From NCBI RefSeq assembly GCF_001427825.1, contig NZ_LMGT01000007.1:62001-126000 (forward strand): a DNA stretch of 64,000 nucleotides. Reading direction: 5' to 3'. This document shows, one piece after another, positions 1 to 7,520 of this stretch. Source of the DNA: Brevundimonas sp. Root608 (lineage in GTDB: Bacteria > Pseudomonadota > Alphaproteobacteria > Caulobacterales > Caulobacteraceae). The first letter of the stretch is position 1. The number at the start of each line of letters is the position of its first letter. The translations under genes were made by a program, and so were the position numbers. Below the pieces are notes generated by a model. It saw only the letters and a program-made list of their open reading frames with translations, made no database searches and was not told where the DNA came from.

Positions 1-59
1 TTGTCGGGATGGCCCTCGGAGACGCTTTCAGATGTGAACAGGAACGACGATCGGGACAA
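1..59 (-). CDS. metK: S-adenosylmethionine synthetase, N-terminal fragment cut by the window edge
   Basis: The minus strand reads MSRSSFLFTSESVSEGHPD from a TTG codon at 59-57 and runs off the left edge. The block FTSESVSEGHPD is the near-invariant start of MetK, which makes S-adenosylmethionine from methionine and ATP in the cytosol. A GGAG sequence lies 7 nt before the TTG, which supports that start. Only 19 residues are visible, so integrity cannot be judged. A palindromic operator lies just upstream at 91-114. Identification rests on the motif alone, but the motif is highly specific. Confidence 0.88.
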   Translation of the reverse strand, partial: MSRSSFLFTSESVSEGHPD

Positions 60-90
60 GGCGGAGCTCCGGCGGTGGGTTGGCCGGCAG

Positions 91-114
91 ACATATAAGG
101 ATATGTTTATATGT
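91..114. promoter_or_regulatory. Palindromic operator in the metK promoter
   Basis: Two perfect 8-bp arms, ACATATAA and TTATATGT, flank an 8-bp spacer. The site is strikingly AT-rich for this genome and lies about 30 bp upstream of the metK TTG start. Alphaproteobacterial methionine-cycle genes are often controlled by ArsR-family regulators that sense SAM or S-adenosylhomocysteine and bind palindromes of this general look. Assigning this site to such a regulator is inference, and no regulator gene is visible in the window. Confidence 0.6.
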
Positions 115-241
115 TCAAGACGCTTGGCGCCGGCTCCGCCAGACCGGGGCGGCCGACGGTGGTCGAAAGCTGCGCGAGGATATGCATCGCTATGTAGAAG
201 GGCGTGATGCTGCGGCGCTCTCCGTCAGCTCAAGGCCCCGC

Positions 242-733
242 TCACGGGCGGACCTCTCGCGGCGCCTGGGCGACCGGGCGTGGACCGGCGTTCCCGGACC
301 GTGACCGTGACCGTGACCTTGCCCGGCGGACCCAGGCTTCGCGATCGCTGACAGCCCGTTCGCCGACCAGCCAGCGCTCGCCCGCGCCGCACAGAAGGGT
401 CAGCGAGGCCAGAATTCCCAGGCCGATGCGGGCCGACAGGACGGCATAGGCTCCCAGATCGGGGACGACGAGCGCAGAGACATAGACCAGCAGGGTCAGC
501 GTCATGATCGCGGACATGACCAGGGCCCACCACCTGTCACGGGTGAGCGCCAGCCAGACGAACAAGCCGGTCATCAGGAAGTCGACAACGGCGTCGCCGG
601 CGTAGAAGGCGCCGACCCTGAGCTCGTGGGTGTAAAACGACACCGCGAAGACAACGAGCGTCGTCACGGCGCCGAGGCGTTCCGGATGCCCGCCCTTGAG
701 CCACGCAACCACAACCGCGGCCAGGGTGAGCAC
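242..733 (-). CDS. Hypothetical multi-pass membrane protein
   Basis: The product is about 163 residues with four or so hydrophobic segments and a charged C-terminal tail. The tail contains an Arg-Ser run encoded by a tandem GTGACC hexamer repeat near 297-318. I recognise no family. The GTG at 733 is the first usable start, yet the reading frame stays open back to a stop at 818-820 and the first membrane helix appears to begin about ten residues before the GTG (ITLFLAGYY), so the true start may be a rare ATT or CTG codon upstream. It follows the LuxR-type gene by a few bases and is probably co-transcribed with it. Confidence 0.6.
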   Translation of the reverse strand: MLTLAAVVVAWLKGGHPERLGAVTTLVVFAVSFYTHELRVGAFYAGDAVVDFLMTGLFVWLALTRDRWWALVMSAIMTLTLLVYVSALVVPDLGAYAVLSARIGLGILASLTLLCGAGERWLVGERAVSDREAWVRRARSRSRSRSGNAGPRPVAQAPREVRP

Positions 734-828
734 GTAATAGCCGGCCAGAAAGAGCGTGATCTGAATCTCTCCAATGACTCGGCGGGCGGGGCGTGCGCCC
801 GCACCGCCAGCGTTGGCTCAAGGGGCCG

Positions 829-1458
829 CTAGAAGGTGGTGGCCTCCCCGATCTCCTGGGCCTGTCCGGCGAAGGCGAGGATGAGGTCGGCCACGGCCTT
901 GAGCATCACCGCCGTCACCACCACGATGACGAGCAGGATCAGGAGGCGGACGCCCCAGCCGCGTGGCGGGGGGCGGTAGCCGAGGCGCCGTTCTGGGCCC
1001 CCACCTGCGCCATCACCCAGCCCGCGCTCAGCACCTGCCGCAGCAGTTCCCGCGGGCTCGACTGCTCCGCGTCGTCCGCCAGTCCCCGCAGCAGATGACT
1101 CCGGACCGGGTCGTTCGCGCCCGTCGGACTGAACGCGTCCAGCGCGGCCTCGAGATCCTCCCAGGTCCACTGGGGAAGCGGCGGACTTTTCAATGCCATG
1201 GTCTGACTCCCTGTCGAGGGAGGCATCAACGGCGGAAAGATCGCCGCCGCCAATGGGGTCTTTCGGCCCTGGTACGTTTCGTTCCAGAAGGGCGAGCGCC
1301 GCCTTGCGCCGGTTCACGCCCATCCGGCGGCAGGCCTCGTGCACGTGTTTCTTGACCGTGGCCTCCGACAGGTGAAGGCGGGCGGCGATCTCCTTGTCGG
1401 TCAGGAAGGCGGTCAGCCTCAGACACTCTTCCTGGCGGGCGCTGAGGCGCTGCGACAT
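829..1458 (-). CDS. LuxR-type HTH protein with C-terminal transmembrane anchor
   Basis: Residues 4-60 form a GerE/LuxR helix-turn-helix (SARQEECLRLTAFLTDKEIA, then SEATVKKHV and GVNRRKAAL). A single hydrophobic helix lies near residues 170-190 (RLLILLVIVVVTAVML). The 209-residue frame is uninterrupted. There is no receiver or ligand domain, so this looks like a membrane-tethered DNA-binding protein. Residues about 87-155 are Gly/Arg/Ala-rich and have poor third-position GC, while another frame in the same stretch looks genuinely coding (see the nested frame). Either the linker is unconstrained or two compensating indels occurred. The ATG at 1458 places the HTH at the very N-terminus, as in related proteins. 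Confidence 0.68.
   Translation of the reverse strand: MSQRLSARQEECLRLTAFLTDKEIAARLHLSEATVKKHVHEACRRMGVNRRKAALALLERNVPGPKDPIGGGDLSAVDASLDRESDHGIEKSAASPVDLGGSRGRAGRVQSDGRERPGPESSAAGTGGRRGAVEPAGTAAAGAERGLGDGAGGGPERRLGYRPPPRGWGVRLLILLVIVVVTAVMLKAVADLILAFAGQAQEIGEATTF
939..1199 (-). other. Out-of-frame coding-like segment nested in the LuxR-type gene
   Basis: Starting at the ATG at 1199, an 86-residue frame shifted by one base relative to the LuxR-type gene reads MALKSPPLPQWTWEDLEAAL and continues with helical-looking sequence (RELLRQVLSAGWVMAQVGAQ). Nearly all its third codon positions are G or C, as in true genes here, while the host frame is poor in this respect over the same bases. It could be an overlapping gene or the original middle of the host gene now bounded by two frameshifts. 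No family is recognised. Confidence 0.35.
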
Positions 1459-1603
1459 TCTACGCTCCGGTACGGCCCGAATAGCTACGGCCTGCGAACC
1501 GCCTCGTCCAGTAGCGGAGCGCCGGGAAAGCGTCGTCGTTTACGGAACGCGGCCCCGGGCCGGACCCGTCTTCGCTTTCGGGATCTGACCCGGTTCGAAG
1601 GAA

Positions 1604-1679
1604 TGGTGCCGCTTAGGTGACTCGAACACCTGACCCCCGCATTACGAATGCGATGCTCTACCAGCTGAGCTAAAGCGGC
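1604..1679 (-). tRNA. tRNA-Thr, anticodon CGU
   Basis: The minus strand folds as a complete cloverleaf of 76 nt. Acceptor arms GCCGCTT and AAGCGGC pair, the anticodon stem TCGCA/TGCGG holds the loop TTCGTAA with anticodon CGT, the T loop is TTCGAGT, and the 3' CCA is encoded at 1606-1604. It reads the threonine codon ACG. It lies 43 nt downstream of hemD on the same strand. Confidence 0.95.
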
Positions 1680-1722
1680 CTTGGCGCAACGGGCGACGAA
1701 GGCCCTGCGCGAGAGGCGCTCT

Positions 1723-2400
1723 TTATACGCGGGGCGCGGGCTTGCCAAGCGCCTCGAGCAGCGCGGACTCGTCGGGAGCGCGGGCGATGCGGATTTCCAG
1801 GCCGGAGCCTTCGCCGAGGGCGTCGGCGACGGCGGCGGAGAGGGCGACGGCCCGCGCCCCCGCGAAGGGCCCGAGCGCCCCCAGGGCGCGGGCGGCCCGC
1901 GCTGAATGGACCAGGACCGCATCGAACCGCCCCGGCGCCGCGACGCCGGTTTCCACCGCCTCATAGAGCGGCAGGGCCCGCACCCTGACGCGATCCGTCA
2001 GCAGGGCCGACAAATCCCCCGCCGGCTTCTTCGCGCCGGGAACCAGCACCAGGCCCCCCGTCGGCGCCGCCCCGACCAGCAGGCCGGCCAGGTCGACCAG
2101 GGCCCCCTGCGCGGAGCGGACGGTTCCGAAGCCGCGCGCCCGCGCCAGTTCGGCCGTCGCATCCCCGACGGTGAAGACCGGCAAGGTCCGTTCCGGGCTG
2201 CGGTCAGCGAAGGCGTCGACGCCGTTGCGGCTGGTGAAGGCCAGGGCGGTCACGCCGTCCAGCCCGAGATCGGCGGCGACGGGCCGGATCGCCAGCAAGG
2301 GCGCGACCACCGGATCGAAGCCGAGCGCGGTCAGGCGTTCGGCGGTGCGGGCGGCGCCCGGTTCGGCGCGGGTGACCCAGACTCGCCGGACCGGCGTCAG
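1723..2400 (-). CDS. hemD: Uroporphyrinogen-III synthase
   Basis: The product (225 residues) closes hydroxymethylbilane into uroporphyrinogen III in haem synthesis. The fold is poorly conserved, but the N-terminus RRVWVTRAEPGAARTAERL, the block ALAFTSRNGVDAF, the later LVLVPGAKKPAGDLSALL and the position directly after hemC identify it. No ATG, GTG or TTG exists near the expected start. The only sensible codon is the CTG at 2400-2398, which overlaps the hemC stop in a CTGA arrangement, as ATGA overlaps do in translationally coupled pairs. The non-standard start is inferred from this geometry and the required N-terminus. Confidence 0.85.
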   Translation of the reverse strand: MTPVRRVWVTRAEPGAARTAERLTALGFDPVVAPLLAIRPVAADLGLDGVTALAFTSRNGVDAFADRSPERTLPVFTVGDATAELARARGFGTVRSAQGALVDLAGLLVGAAPTGGLVLVPGAKKPAGDLSALLTDRVRVRALPLYEAVETGVAAPGRFDAVLVHSARAARALGALGPFAGARAVALSAAVADALGEGSGLEIRIARAPDESALLEALGKPAPRV

Positions 2401-3347
2401 GACGGGGCCCTCTGATCCCCGGCCGCCGGGTGGACGGCGGCCCCCAGCGCCAGCCCCATGGCCCGCGCCCGGTCCATGGCGTCCTCCGCCTGAATCCCGT
2501 CCATCTCCGCCGACCGACGCCAGCGCGCCGAGCCGTCGGGCGCGAGCATTTCCGTCGTCAGGCGCAGCCGGCCGTCGACGGCCGCGGCATGGGCGCCGAT
2601 GGCCGTGCGGCACGACCCCTCGAGCGCCGTCATCGCCCCGCGCTCCGCCGCCACCGCCAGCGCCGTCATCGGATCGTCGAGCGCCTGGACCCAAGCGGCG
2701 CCGGTGTCTTCCACGCGCGTCTGCAGGGCCAGGGCGCCCTGGCCCGGCGCCGGCAGGAAGTCGTCCAGCGACAGCCGCTCGCGGATCACGCTCTCGAACC
2801 CCAGCCGGTTCAGGCCCGAAACGGCCAGCAGGATGGCGTCGAAATCGCCTTCGGCGGCGCGGCGCAGCCGGGTGTCGACGTTCCCCCGCAACATCTCGAT
2901 GGTCAGGTCGGGCCGCAGCGCCAGCGCCTGGGCCTGGCGCCGCAGCGAGGCCGTTCCCAGCCGCGCGCCCATCGGCAGGTCCGCGAAGGTCGCGAAGGTC
3001 TCGCTGACGAAGGCGTCGCGGGCGTCCTCGCGCGGCGGCACGGCGGCGATGCACAGGCCGTGCGGCTGCTCGGCCGGCACATCCTTCATCGAATGGACCG
3101 CCACGTCGACGCGACCATCGGCCAGCGCCTCCTCGATCTCCTTGGTGAACAGGGCCTTGCCGCCGATCTCCATCAGCCGCCGGTCCTGCACCCGATCGCC
3201 CGTGGTCACGATCTCGACGAGGGGCACGGCCTCGGCCAGGTCGGCGTCGGCGACGCCCAAGGCGCGGCCGATGGCGCGCTGCATCATGCCCGACTGGGTC
3301 ATCGCCAGTTTGGAGCGGCGCGTGCCGATGCGGACGAGATGGGCCAT
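2397..3347 (-). CDS. hemC: Hydroxymethylbilane synthase (porphobilinogen deaminase)
   Basis: A complete 316-residue enzyme that polymerises four porphobilinogens into hydroxymethylbilane. The N-terminal RIGTRRSKLAMTQ, the HSMKDVPAEQP block and the dipyrromethane cofactor cysteine (Cys246 in EGSCRTAIGAHA) are all present. Length is normal for the family. It starts at an ATG, diverges from tsaD with a very short gap, and overlaps hemD at its stop codon, so hemC and hemD form a coupled tetrapyrrole operon, with tRNA-Thr next downstream. Confidence 0.97.
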   Translation of the reverse strand: MAHLVRIGTRRSKLAMTQSGMMQRAIGRALGVADADLAEAVPLVEIVTTGDRVQDRRLMEIGGKALFTKEIEEALADGRVDVAVHSMKDVPAEQPHGLCIAAVPPREDARDAFVSETFATFADLPMGARLGTASLRRQAQALALRPDLTIEMLRGNVDTRLRRAAEGDFDAILLAVSGLNRLGFESVIRERLSLDDFLPAPGQGALALQTRVEDTGAAWVQALDDPMTALAVAAERGAMTALEGSCRTAIGAHAAAVDGRLRLTTEMLAPDGSARWRRSAEMDGIQAEDAMDRARAMGLALGAAVHPAAGDQRAPS

Positions 3348-3390
3348 GAGAGTCGTTGCGCCGGTTGAACGGGGTCGCTACCTCGACCCG

Positions 3391-4527
3391 ATGGACAGGC
3401 CCGCCGACTATAGCAGCAAGGGGAGCCGGGCAACCGACGCTGTCGGCGGCGACCTCACGGTGCTCGGCATCGAGACCAGTTGCGACGAGACCGCCGCCTC
3501 GGTCGTGCGCCTGTCGCCCGACGGCGAGGCCGCCGTCCTGTCGTCCGTGGTTCACAGCCAGATCGATGATCACGCCGCCTATGGCGGGGTCGTCCCCGAG
3601 ATCGCCGCCCGCAGCCACGTCGAGATGATCGACGGGGTCGTTCGCCGGGCGATGGGGGAGGCGGGCCTCGACTACGGCGCCCTGGACGGCGTGGCCGCCA
3701 CCGCCGGGCCGGGTCTGGTGGGCGGCGTCATGGTCGGCCTCAGCTTCGGCAAGGCCGTGGCCCTGGCCCGCGACCTGCCCCTGGTCGCCGTCAACCATCT
3801 GGAGGGTCACGCCGTTTCGGCCCGGCTGGGCGCCCGGGTCGACTATCCCTTCCTGCTGTTGCTCGTCTCGGGCGGTCATTGCCAGTTGCTGGAGGTGCGC
3901 GGCGTCGGCGACATGACGCGGCTGGGCACCACCATCGATGACGCCGCCGGCGAGGCCTTCGACAAGATCGCCAAGGCGCTGGGCCTCGGCTACCCGGGCG
4001 GCCCGGCGCTCGAGAAACTGGCCGCGACCGGCGACGGCGCCCGCTTCGACCTTCCTCGCGCTCTGTTGGGGCGCAAGGATTGCGACTTCTCCTTCTCGGG
4101 CCTCAAGACCGCCGCCTCGCGCCTGGCCCAGGCCTGCGAGACGGAACAGGACCGCGCCGATCTCGCCGACGCGGTCCAGACCGCCATCGCGCGCCAGCTC
4201 AGCGAACGCTCCGACCGGGCGCTCAAGGCCTATGCCGAACGCCACGACCACCGGCTGTTCGTCGTCGCCGGCGGCGTGGCCGCGAACCGGACCGTCCGCG
4301 CCACCCTGGAGGCGACCGCCGCCGCCCGCGGTTTCGCCTTTCTCGCCCCGCCCCTGGCCTATTGCACCGACAATGCGGCCATGATCGCCCTCGCCGGCGC
4401 GGAACGCTTGCAGAAGGGCCTGACCTCCGACATCGATACCGCCGCCCGGCCGCGCTGGCCGCTGGACGAACAGAGCGCGCTCGCCGACCCGGTCCATCCG
4501 CCGGGCCGCAAGGGCGCCAAGGCCTAG
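3391..4527 (+). CDS. tsaD: tRNA N6-adenosine threonylcarbamoyltransferase
   Basis: TsaD transfers the threonylcarbamoyl group to A37 of ANN-decoding tRNAs as part of the TsaB-TsaD-TsaE machinery. The sequence shows the N-terminal GIETSCDETAASVV, the metal-binding HLEGH motif (His136 and His140 from this start), and a C-terminal nucleotide-binding ASKHA fold ending CTDNAAMIALAG. The ATG at 3391 gives 378 residues with about 23 before the conserved core. The in-frame GTG at 3460 would give a more typical N-terminus and leave room for a promoter opposite hemC. It is followed by gpsA after 9 nt. This neighbour order is common in alphaproteobacteria. Confidence 0.95.
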   Translation: MDRPADYSSKGSRATDAVGGDLTVLGIETSCDETAASVVRLSPDGEAAVLSSVVHSQIDDHAAYGGVVPEIAARSHVEMIDGVVRRAMGEAGLDYGALDGVAATAGPGLVGGVMVGLSFGKAVALARDLPLVAVNHLEGHAVSARLGARVDYPFLLLLVSGGHCQLLEVRGVGDMTRLGTTIDDAAGEAFDKIAKALGLGYPGGPALEKLAATGDGARFDLPRALLGRKDCDFSFSGLKTAASRLAQACETEQDRADLADAVQTAIARQLSERSDRALKAYAERHDHRLFVVAGGVAANRTVRATLEATAAARGFAFLAPPLAYCTDNAAMIALAGAERLQKGLTSDIDTAARPRWPLDEQSALADPVHPPGRKGAKA

Positions 4528-4536
4528 GGAAGACGC

Positions 4537-5535
4537 ATGCAGTTCAAAACCGCGGGAGTGATCGGCGCCGGCGCCTGGGGCACCGCCCTGGCCCAGGTCG
4601 CAAGTCGGGCGGGGCTTGATGTCCTGTTGCAGGCGCGCGAGCCCGAGGTGGTCGAGAGCATCCGCGCCCGCCGTGTCAACGAGGCCTTCCTGCCCGGGAT
4701 CACGCTCGACGATAAGGTCTCGGTGACGGCCGACCTGGCCGACCTCGCCGCCTGCGACGTCATTCTGGCGGTGCCGCCGGCCCAGCATATGCGGTCGACC
4801 CTGACGGCGTTCGCCGCCCGCCACCGGCCCGGCGTGCCGGTGATCCTGTGCTCCAAGGGCATCGAGCGCGGCTCGCTGAAGCTGATGACGGAGGTGCTGG
4901 CGGAAACCTTGCCGGATGCGCCCGCCGCGGTCCTGTCCGGCCCCAGTTTCGCCGGCGAGGTGGCCCGCGGCCTGCCCAGCGCCGTCACCCTGGCCTGCGC
5001 CGACGAGGCCCTGGGCGAGGAGCTTATGTGGACCCTGTCGGCGCCCGGCTTCCGGCCCTATCTGGCGTCCGACCTGATCGGGGCCGAGGTCGGGGGCGCG
5101 ATCAAGAACGTGCTGGCCATCGCCTGCGGCATGTCCGAGGGTCGCGGCCTGGGCCGCAGCGCCCATGCCGCCCTGATCACGCGCGGCTTCGCCGAAATGA
5201 CCCGCATGGGCGTCGCACTCGGCGGCAAGGCCGAGACCGTCGCCGGCCTGTGCGGCCTCGGCGATCTGGTGCTGACCTGCTCCAGCCCCCAGTCCCGCAA
5301 CATGAGCCTGGGCCTCGCGCTCGGCCAGGGCCAGACCGTCGAGCAGGCCCTGGCCGGGAAACGCTCGGTGGCCGAGGGCTACGAAAGCGCGCCGGCCGTC
5401 CGGGAGCTGGCGGCGAAGATGGGTGTCGACATGCCCATCTCGCTGGCCGTCGCCGCCCTGCTGAACGGCGAGACGACGGTCGGGGCCGTGATCGACGACC
5501 TCCTGTCGCGCCCGCTCAAGGTCGAGCGGCATTGA
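4537..5535 (+). CDS. gpsA: NAD(P)-dependent glycerol-3-phosphate dehydrogenase
   Basis: A full-length 332-residue enzyme reducing dihydroxyacetone phosphate to sn-glycerol 3-phosphate for phospholipid synthesis. The N-terminal Rossmann motif [10 protein letters not shown], the substrate region CSKGIERGS and [11 protein letters not shown], and the catalytic lysine block [14 protein letters not shown] are present. It follows tsaD by 9 nt, and its stop codon overlaps the next start in TTGA, implying a tsaD-gpsA-Rieske transcript. Confidence 0.97.
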   Translation: MQFKTAGVIGAGAWGTALAQVASRAGLDVLLQAREPEVVESIRARRVNEAFLPGITLDDKVSVTADLADLAACDVILAVPPAQHMRSTLTAFAARHRPGVPVILCSKGIERGSLKLMTEVLAETLPDAPAAVLSGPSFAGEVARGLPSAVTLACADEALGEELMWTLSAPGFRPYLASDLIGAEVGGAIKNVLAIACGMSEGRGLGRSAHAALITRGFAEMTRMGVALGGKAETVAGLCGLGDLVLTCSSPQSRNMSLGLALGQGQTVEQALAGKRSVAEGYESAPAVRELAAKMGVDMPISLAVAALLNGETTVGAVIDDLLSRPLKVERH

Positions 5536-5912
5536 GCGAGGCGCCGGCGAACACCGAACGCAAACGCGTCTGGACCACGCCGCCGAACGTGACCCTGTGC
5601 GCCGAGACGGACATCGCCGACCCGGGCTCGCGCGGCTTCGTGCTGCAGATCGGCGAGGCCTTCTTCCACGGCTTTGTCGTGCGCAAGAACGGTCAGGTGG
5701 CGGGCTATGTCGACCGGTGCCCGCATCAGGGCTTTCCGCTGGCGATCGAACTGGACCGCTATCTGGTTCCGGACGGGTCGCTGATCCTGTGCGGATGGCA
5801 CGGGGCGGTGTTCGAGCCTCTGTCCGGCGCCTGTGTCGGCGGGCCCTGCGCCGGCGCGCGTCTGACCGCCTGGCCCGTCGTGGCGCGGGACGGTGTCATC
5901 CGCACGGCCTGA
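5532..5912 (+). CDS. Small Rieske [2Fe-2S] protein
   Basis: A 126-residue single-domain Rieske protein. The cluster ligands are Cys63-x-His65 (RCPHQG) and Cys87-x2-His90 (LCGWHG), followed by the usual loop ending [11 protein letters not shown]. It has no transmembrane anchor or catalytic partner domain, so it is probably a soluble ferredoxin-like electron carrier. The partner oxygenase or reductase is not evident. The TTG start overlaps the gpsA stop (TTGA), which indicates translational coupling. Confidence 0.88.
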   Translation: MSEAPANTERKRVWTTPPNVTLCAETDIADPGSRGFVLQIGEAFFHGFVVRKNGQVAGYVDRCPHQGFPLAIELDRYLVPDGSLILCGWHGAVFEPLSGACVGGPCAGARLTAWPVVARDGVIRTA

Positions 5913-5915
5913 CGG

Positions 5916-6665
5916 TCAGCCCGGATTGCGCAGCAGGTACAGGCCGAAGCCGATATGGTCCCGGCCGTATTCCAGCATGGCCCCGACCCGGTCGGCGCTC
6001 ATCCTGATGGACCCGGCTTCCGGCGCCGCGGGATTGGCTTCCAGCCATCGTCGGGCCGCATCCGTCAGGGCCCGCGCATAGTCGTCGAACACGGCTTTCG
6101 GCGAAATTTCCGCGACGACGACCTCGAGGCCCGCCGTTCGCGCCGCGGCCTGCCAGCCGTCGTGACCCGCATACAGATTGGTCGCCTCGACGATCTGGCG
6201 CAGCGGGCCGGGCGGTTCGGACAGCCAGACGAGATCGCCCCACAACAGCCAGCCGCCCGGCCTGAGGTGCCGACGCAGCGCGCGCAGGGCGGCCTCCGGC
6301 GTCGGCCTGCCCTCGCCGGTGACGTTCGTCGTCCCGAGAGCCGTGATCAGATCGACCGGCCGCGTCCGGGCCAGGACGTCGGCGGCGGCGGCGACGACCA
6401 GCGTGACGCGATCCTCGACGCCGGCTCCGGCGATGCGCGCCCGCGCGAGATCCGCCATCCCGGGATCCATCTCGATCGCCGTGACCCGCAGCCCGAAGGT
6501 TTCGGCCAGCCGGATCGCCACGGCGGCGTTTCCGGCGCCGATATCCAGCGCCTCGACCCCCGCGGCCAATCCCGCACGCGAGACAGCCGTCTCGACCGCG
6601 GCCATCGTCACGCCGTTGCAGACCTCGAGCGCCTCATAGGCGATGCGGGGGAAGGTCATGGACAT
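5916..6665 (-). CDS. SAM-dependent methyltransferase, class I
   Basis: The 249-residue product carries a Rossmann-type methyltransferase core. Motif I is ALDIGAGNAAVAIRL near residues 38-52, an acidic residue follows in VTAIEMDPGMADLAR, and a post-motif block LRPGGWLLWGDLVWL lies near residue 137. The substrate is unknown. It resembles the broad Methyltransf_25-type group often annotated only as class I methyltransferase. It is convergent with the Rieske gene, with only 3 nt between stops. The ATG at 6665 is followed by a second ATG two codons later. Confidence 0.8.
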   Translation of the reverse strand: MSMTFPRIAYEALEVCNGVTMAAVETAVSRAGLAAGVEALDIGAGNAAVAIRLAETFGLRVTAIEMDPGMADLARARIAGAGVEDRVTLVVAAAADVLARTRPVDLITALGTTNVTGEGRPTPEAALRALRRHLRPGGWLLWGDLVWLSEPPGPLRQIVEATNLYAGHDGWQAAARTAGLEVVVAEISPKAVFDDYARALTDAARRWLEANPAAPEAGSIRMSADRVGAMLEYGRDHIGFGLYLLRNPG

Positions 6666-6791
6666 CAGTCGTCACCGGTCCGGGGAGGTCGGCGATCCGC
6701 CCACGTCCGGAACTGACGCAGGTGCATGCTTCACTGACAAGCCCGTCGGAGCCGGTCCGCGGAACTGCAGGCCGCCTTCGCTCGAGAGGCT

Positions 6792-6824
6792 TGAGACGGG
6801 TGAGACGGGTGAGACGGGTGAGAC
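6792..6824. repeat. Tandem 9-bp repeat, TGAGACGGG, about 3.7 copies
   Basis: Three perfect copies of TGAGACGGG are followed by a partial TGAGAC. The repeat lies in the 271-bp gap between the methyltransferase and the membrane-protein operon, upstream of the palindrome at 6881. It codes for nothing I can support. Such short arrays are prone to slippage, so copy number may vary between strains. Confidence 0.8.
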
Positions 6825-6880
6825 TGTGTTTTTCGGCCGGCCCGGTCCAACGGGGATGCGAACAATCAAGAGCGGCGAAG

Positions 6881-6899
6881 TACTTTACATTTTAAAGTA
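6881..6899. promoter_or_regulatory. AT-rich palindromic operator
   Basis: Perfect 7-bp arms TACTTTA and TAAAGTA flank a 5-bp spacer CATTT, in an otherwise very GC-rich region. The site lies 37 bp before the ATG at 6937, where it would overlap or abut a promoter. The operon downstream ends with a winged-helix regulator, so autoregulation through this site is a natural inference that has not been tested. Confidence 0.6.
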
Positions 6900-6936
6900 A
6901 GCGTGAGAGATAAGGGCCAACACGGAGCTTTCACCC

Positions 6937-7506
6937 ATGTCCGCCGTCGCCTTCGATCTCGCCGCGTCCCGCCCCCTGCCTGCCGTTTCGGTCTGTGCGG
7001 GGCGGGTGTTGCTTCTCGCCGGCCTCACCTTCGGCGCGGCCAATCTGATCCAGTGGGGCGTCATGAGCGGCGCCCTCGGCTGGCATCCCGCCGTCCTCGG
7101 CCTCAGCTGGCCGCTCACGGTCGGGGCCTTTCTGTTCGGCGTGTTTCGCCTGAAGCGGGCGGGCGGCGAGGCGGGCCGCCGCGTCGCCGGCTGGTCGCGC
7201 ACCGCCATCCTGATCCACATCGGCGCGGCCCTGGCCCTGGCCGGGCTGTCCGCCGCCGCCGGCGACTGGGAGCTGATGCGCTGGACCTCGGCCGTCGGCC
7301 TGACCCTGTACGGCCTGGCCTGGGCCGTCGCCGCGGCGCGAACCGGGACGGCCAATATGGCGGCGGTGGCCGCCATCGCCTTCGCCGGCGTCGCGGGGAT
7401 CGCCCTGCGCTTCGGGACGCCGGACCCCTATCTCATCTATGCTTGCGCGCTTGCCCTCGTGGCCCTGCTTCCGGGACTGTGGCTGGCGCTTGGCCGACGC
7501 CTGTGA
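6937..7506 (+). CDS. Hypothetical membrane protein, paralogue of the next gene
   Basis: A 189-residue integral membrane protein with about six hydrophobic segments and no recognised catalytic motif. It is clearly related to the next gene: matched blocks include AGLTFGAANLIQW with SAGLIYGAASLFHW, FRLKRAGG with VRLKRGGG, and LYGLAWAVAAA with FYGIGWAVSAA. A GGAG ribosome-binding sequence precedes the ATG. It is the first gene of an operon behind the 6881 palindrome. Function unknown. Confidence 0.75.
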   Translation: MSAVAFDLAASRPLPAVSVCAGRVLLLAGLTFGAANLIQWGVMSGALGWHPAVLGLSWPLTVGAFLFGVFRLKRAGGEAGRRVAGWSRTAILIHIGAALALAGLSAAAGDWELMRWTSAVGLTLYGLAWAVAAARTGTANMAAVAAIAFAGVAGIALRFGTPDPYLIYACALALVALLPGLWLALGRRL

Positions 7507-7520
7507 AGGACGACAGACCC

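Noticed and set aside
1..207. A plus-strand frame starting at the first base
   Set aside because: It is the antisense shadow of the metK N-terminus and its promoter, and crosses the palindromic operator.
115..241. Possible small gene between metK and the membrane protein
   Set aside because: Short frames exist on the plus strand, but they have no ribosome-binding sequence, no family resemblance and poor codon pattern.
1723..5532. A 1269-codon open frame on the minus strand across hemD, hemC, tsaD and gpsA
   Set aside because: Only its last 225 codons are hemD. The rest is a long shadow of hemC in another frame and of tsaD and gpsA on the other strand, with repetitive Gly/Arg/His composition.
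6792..6824. Possible CRISPR-like repeats
   Set aside because: The 9-bp units are directly adjacent with no spacers. This is a simple tandem repeat.
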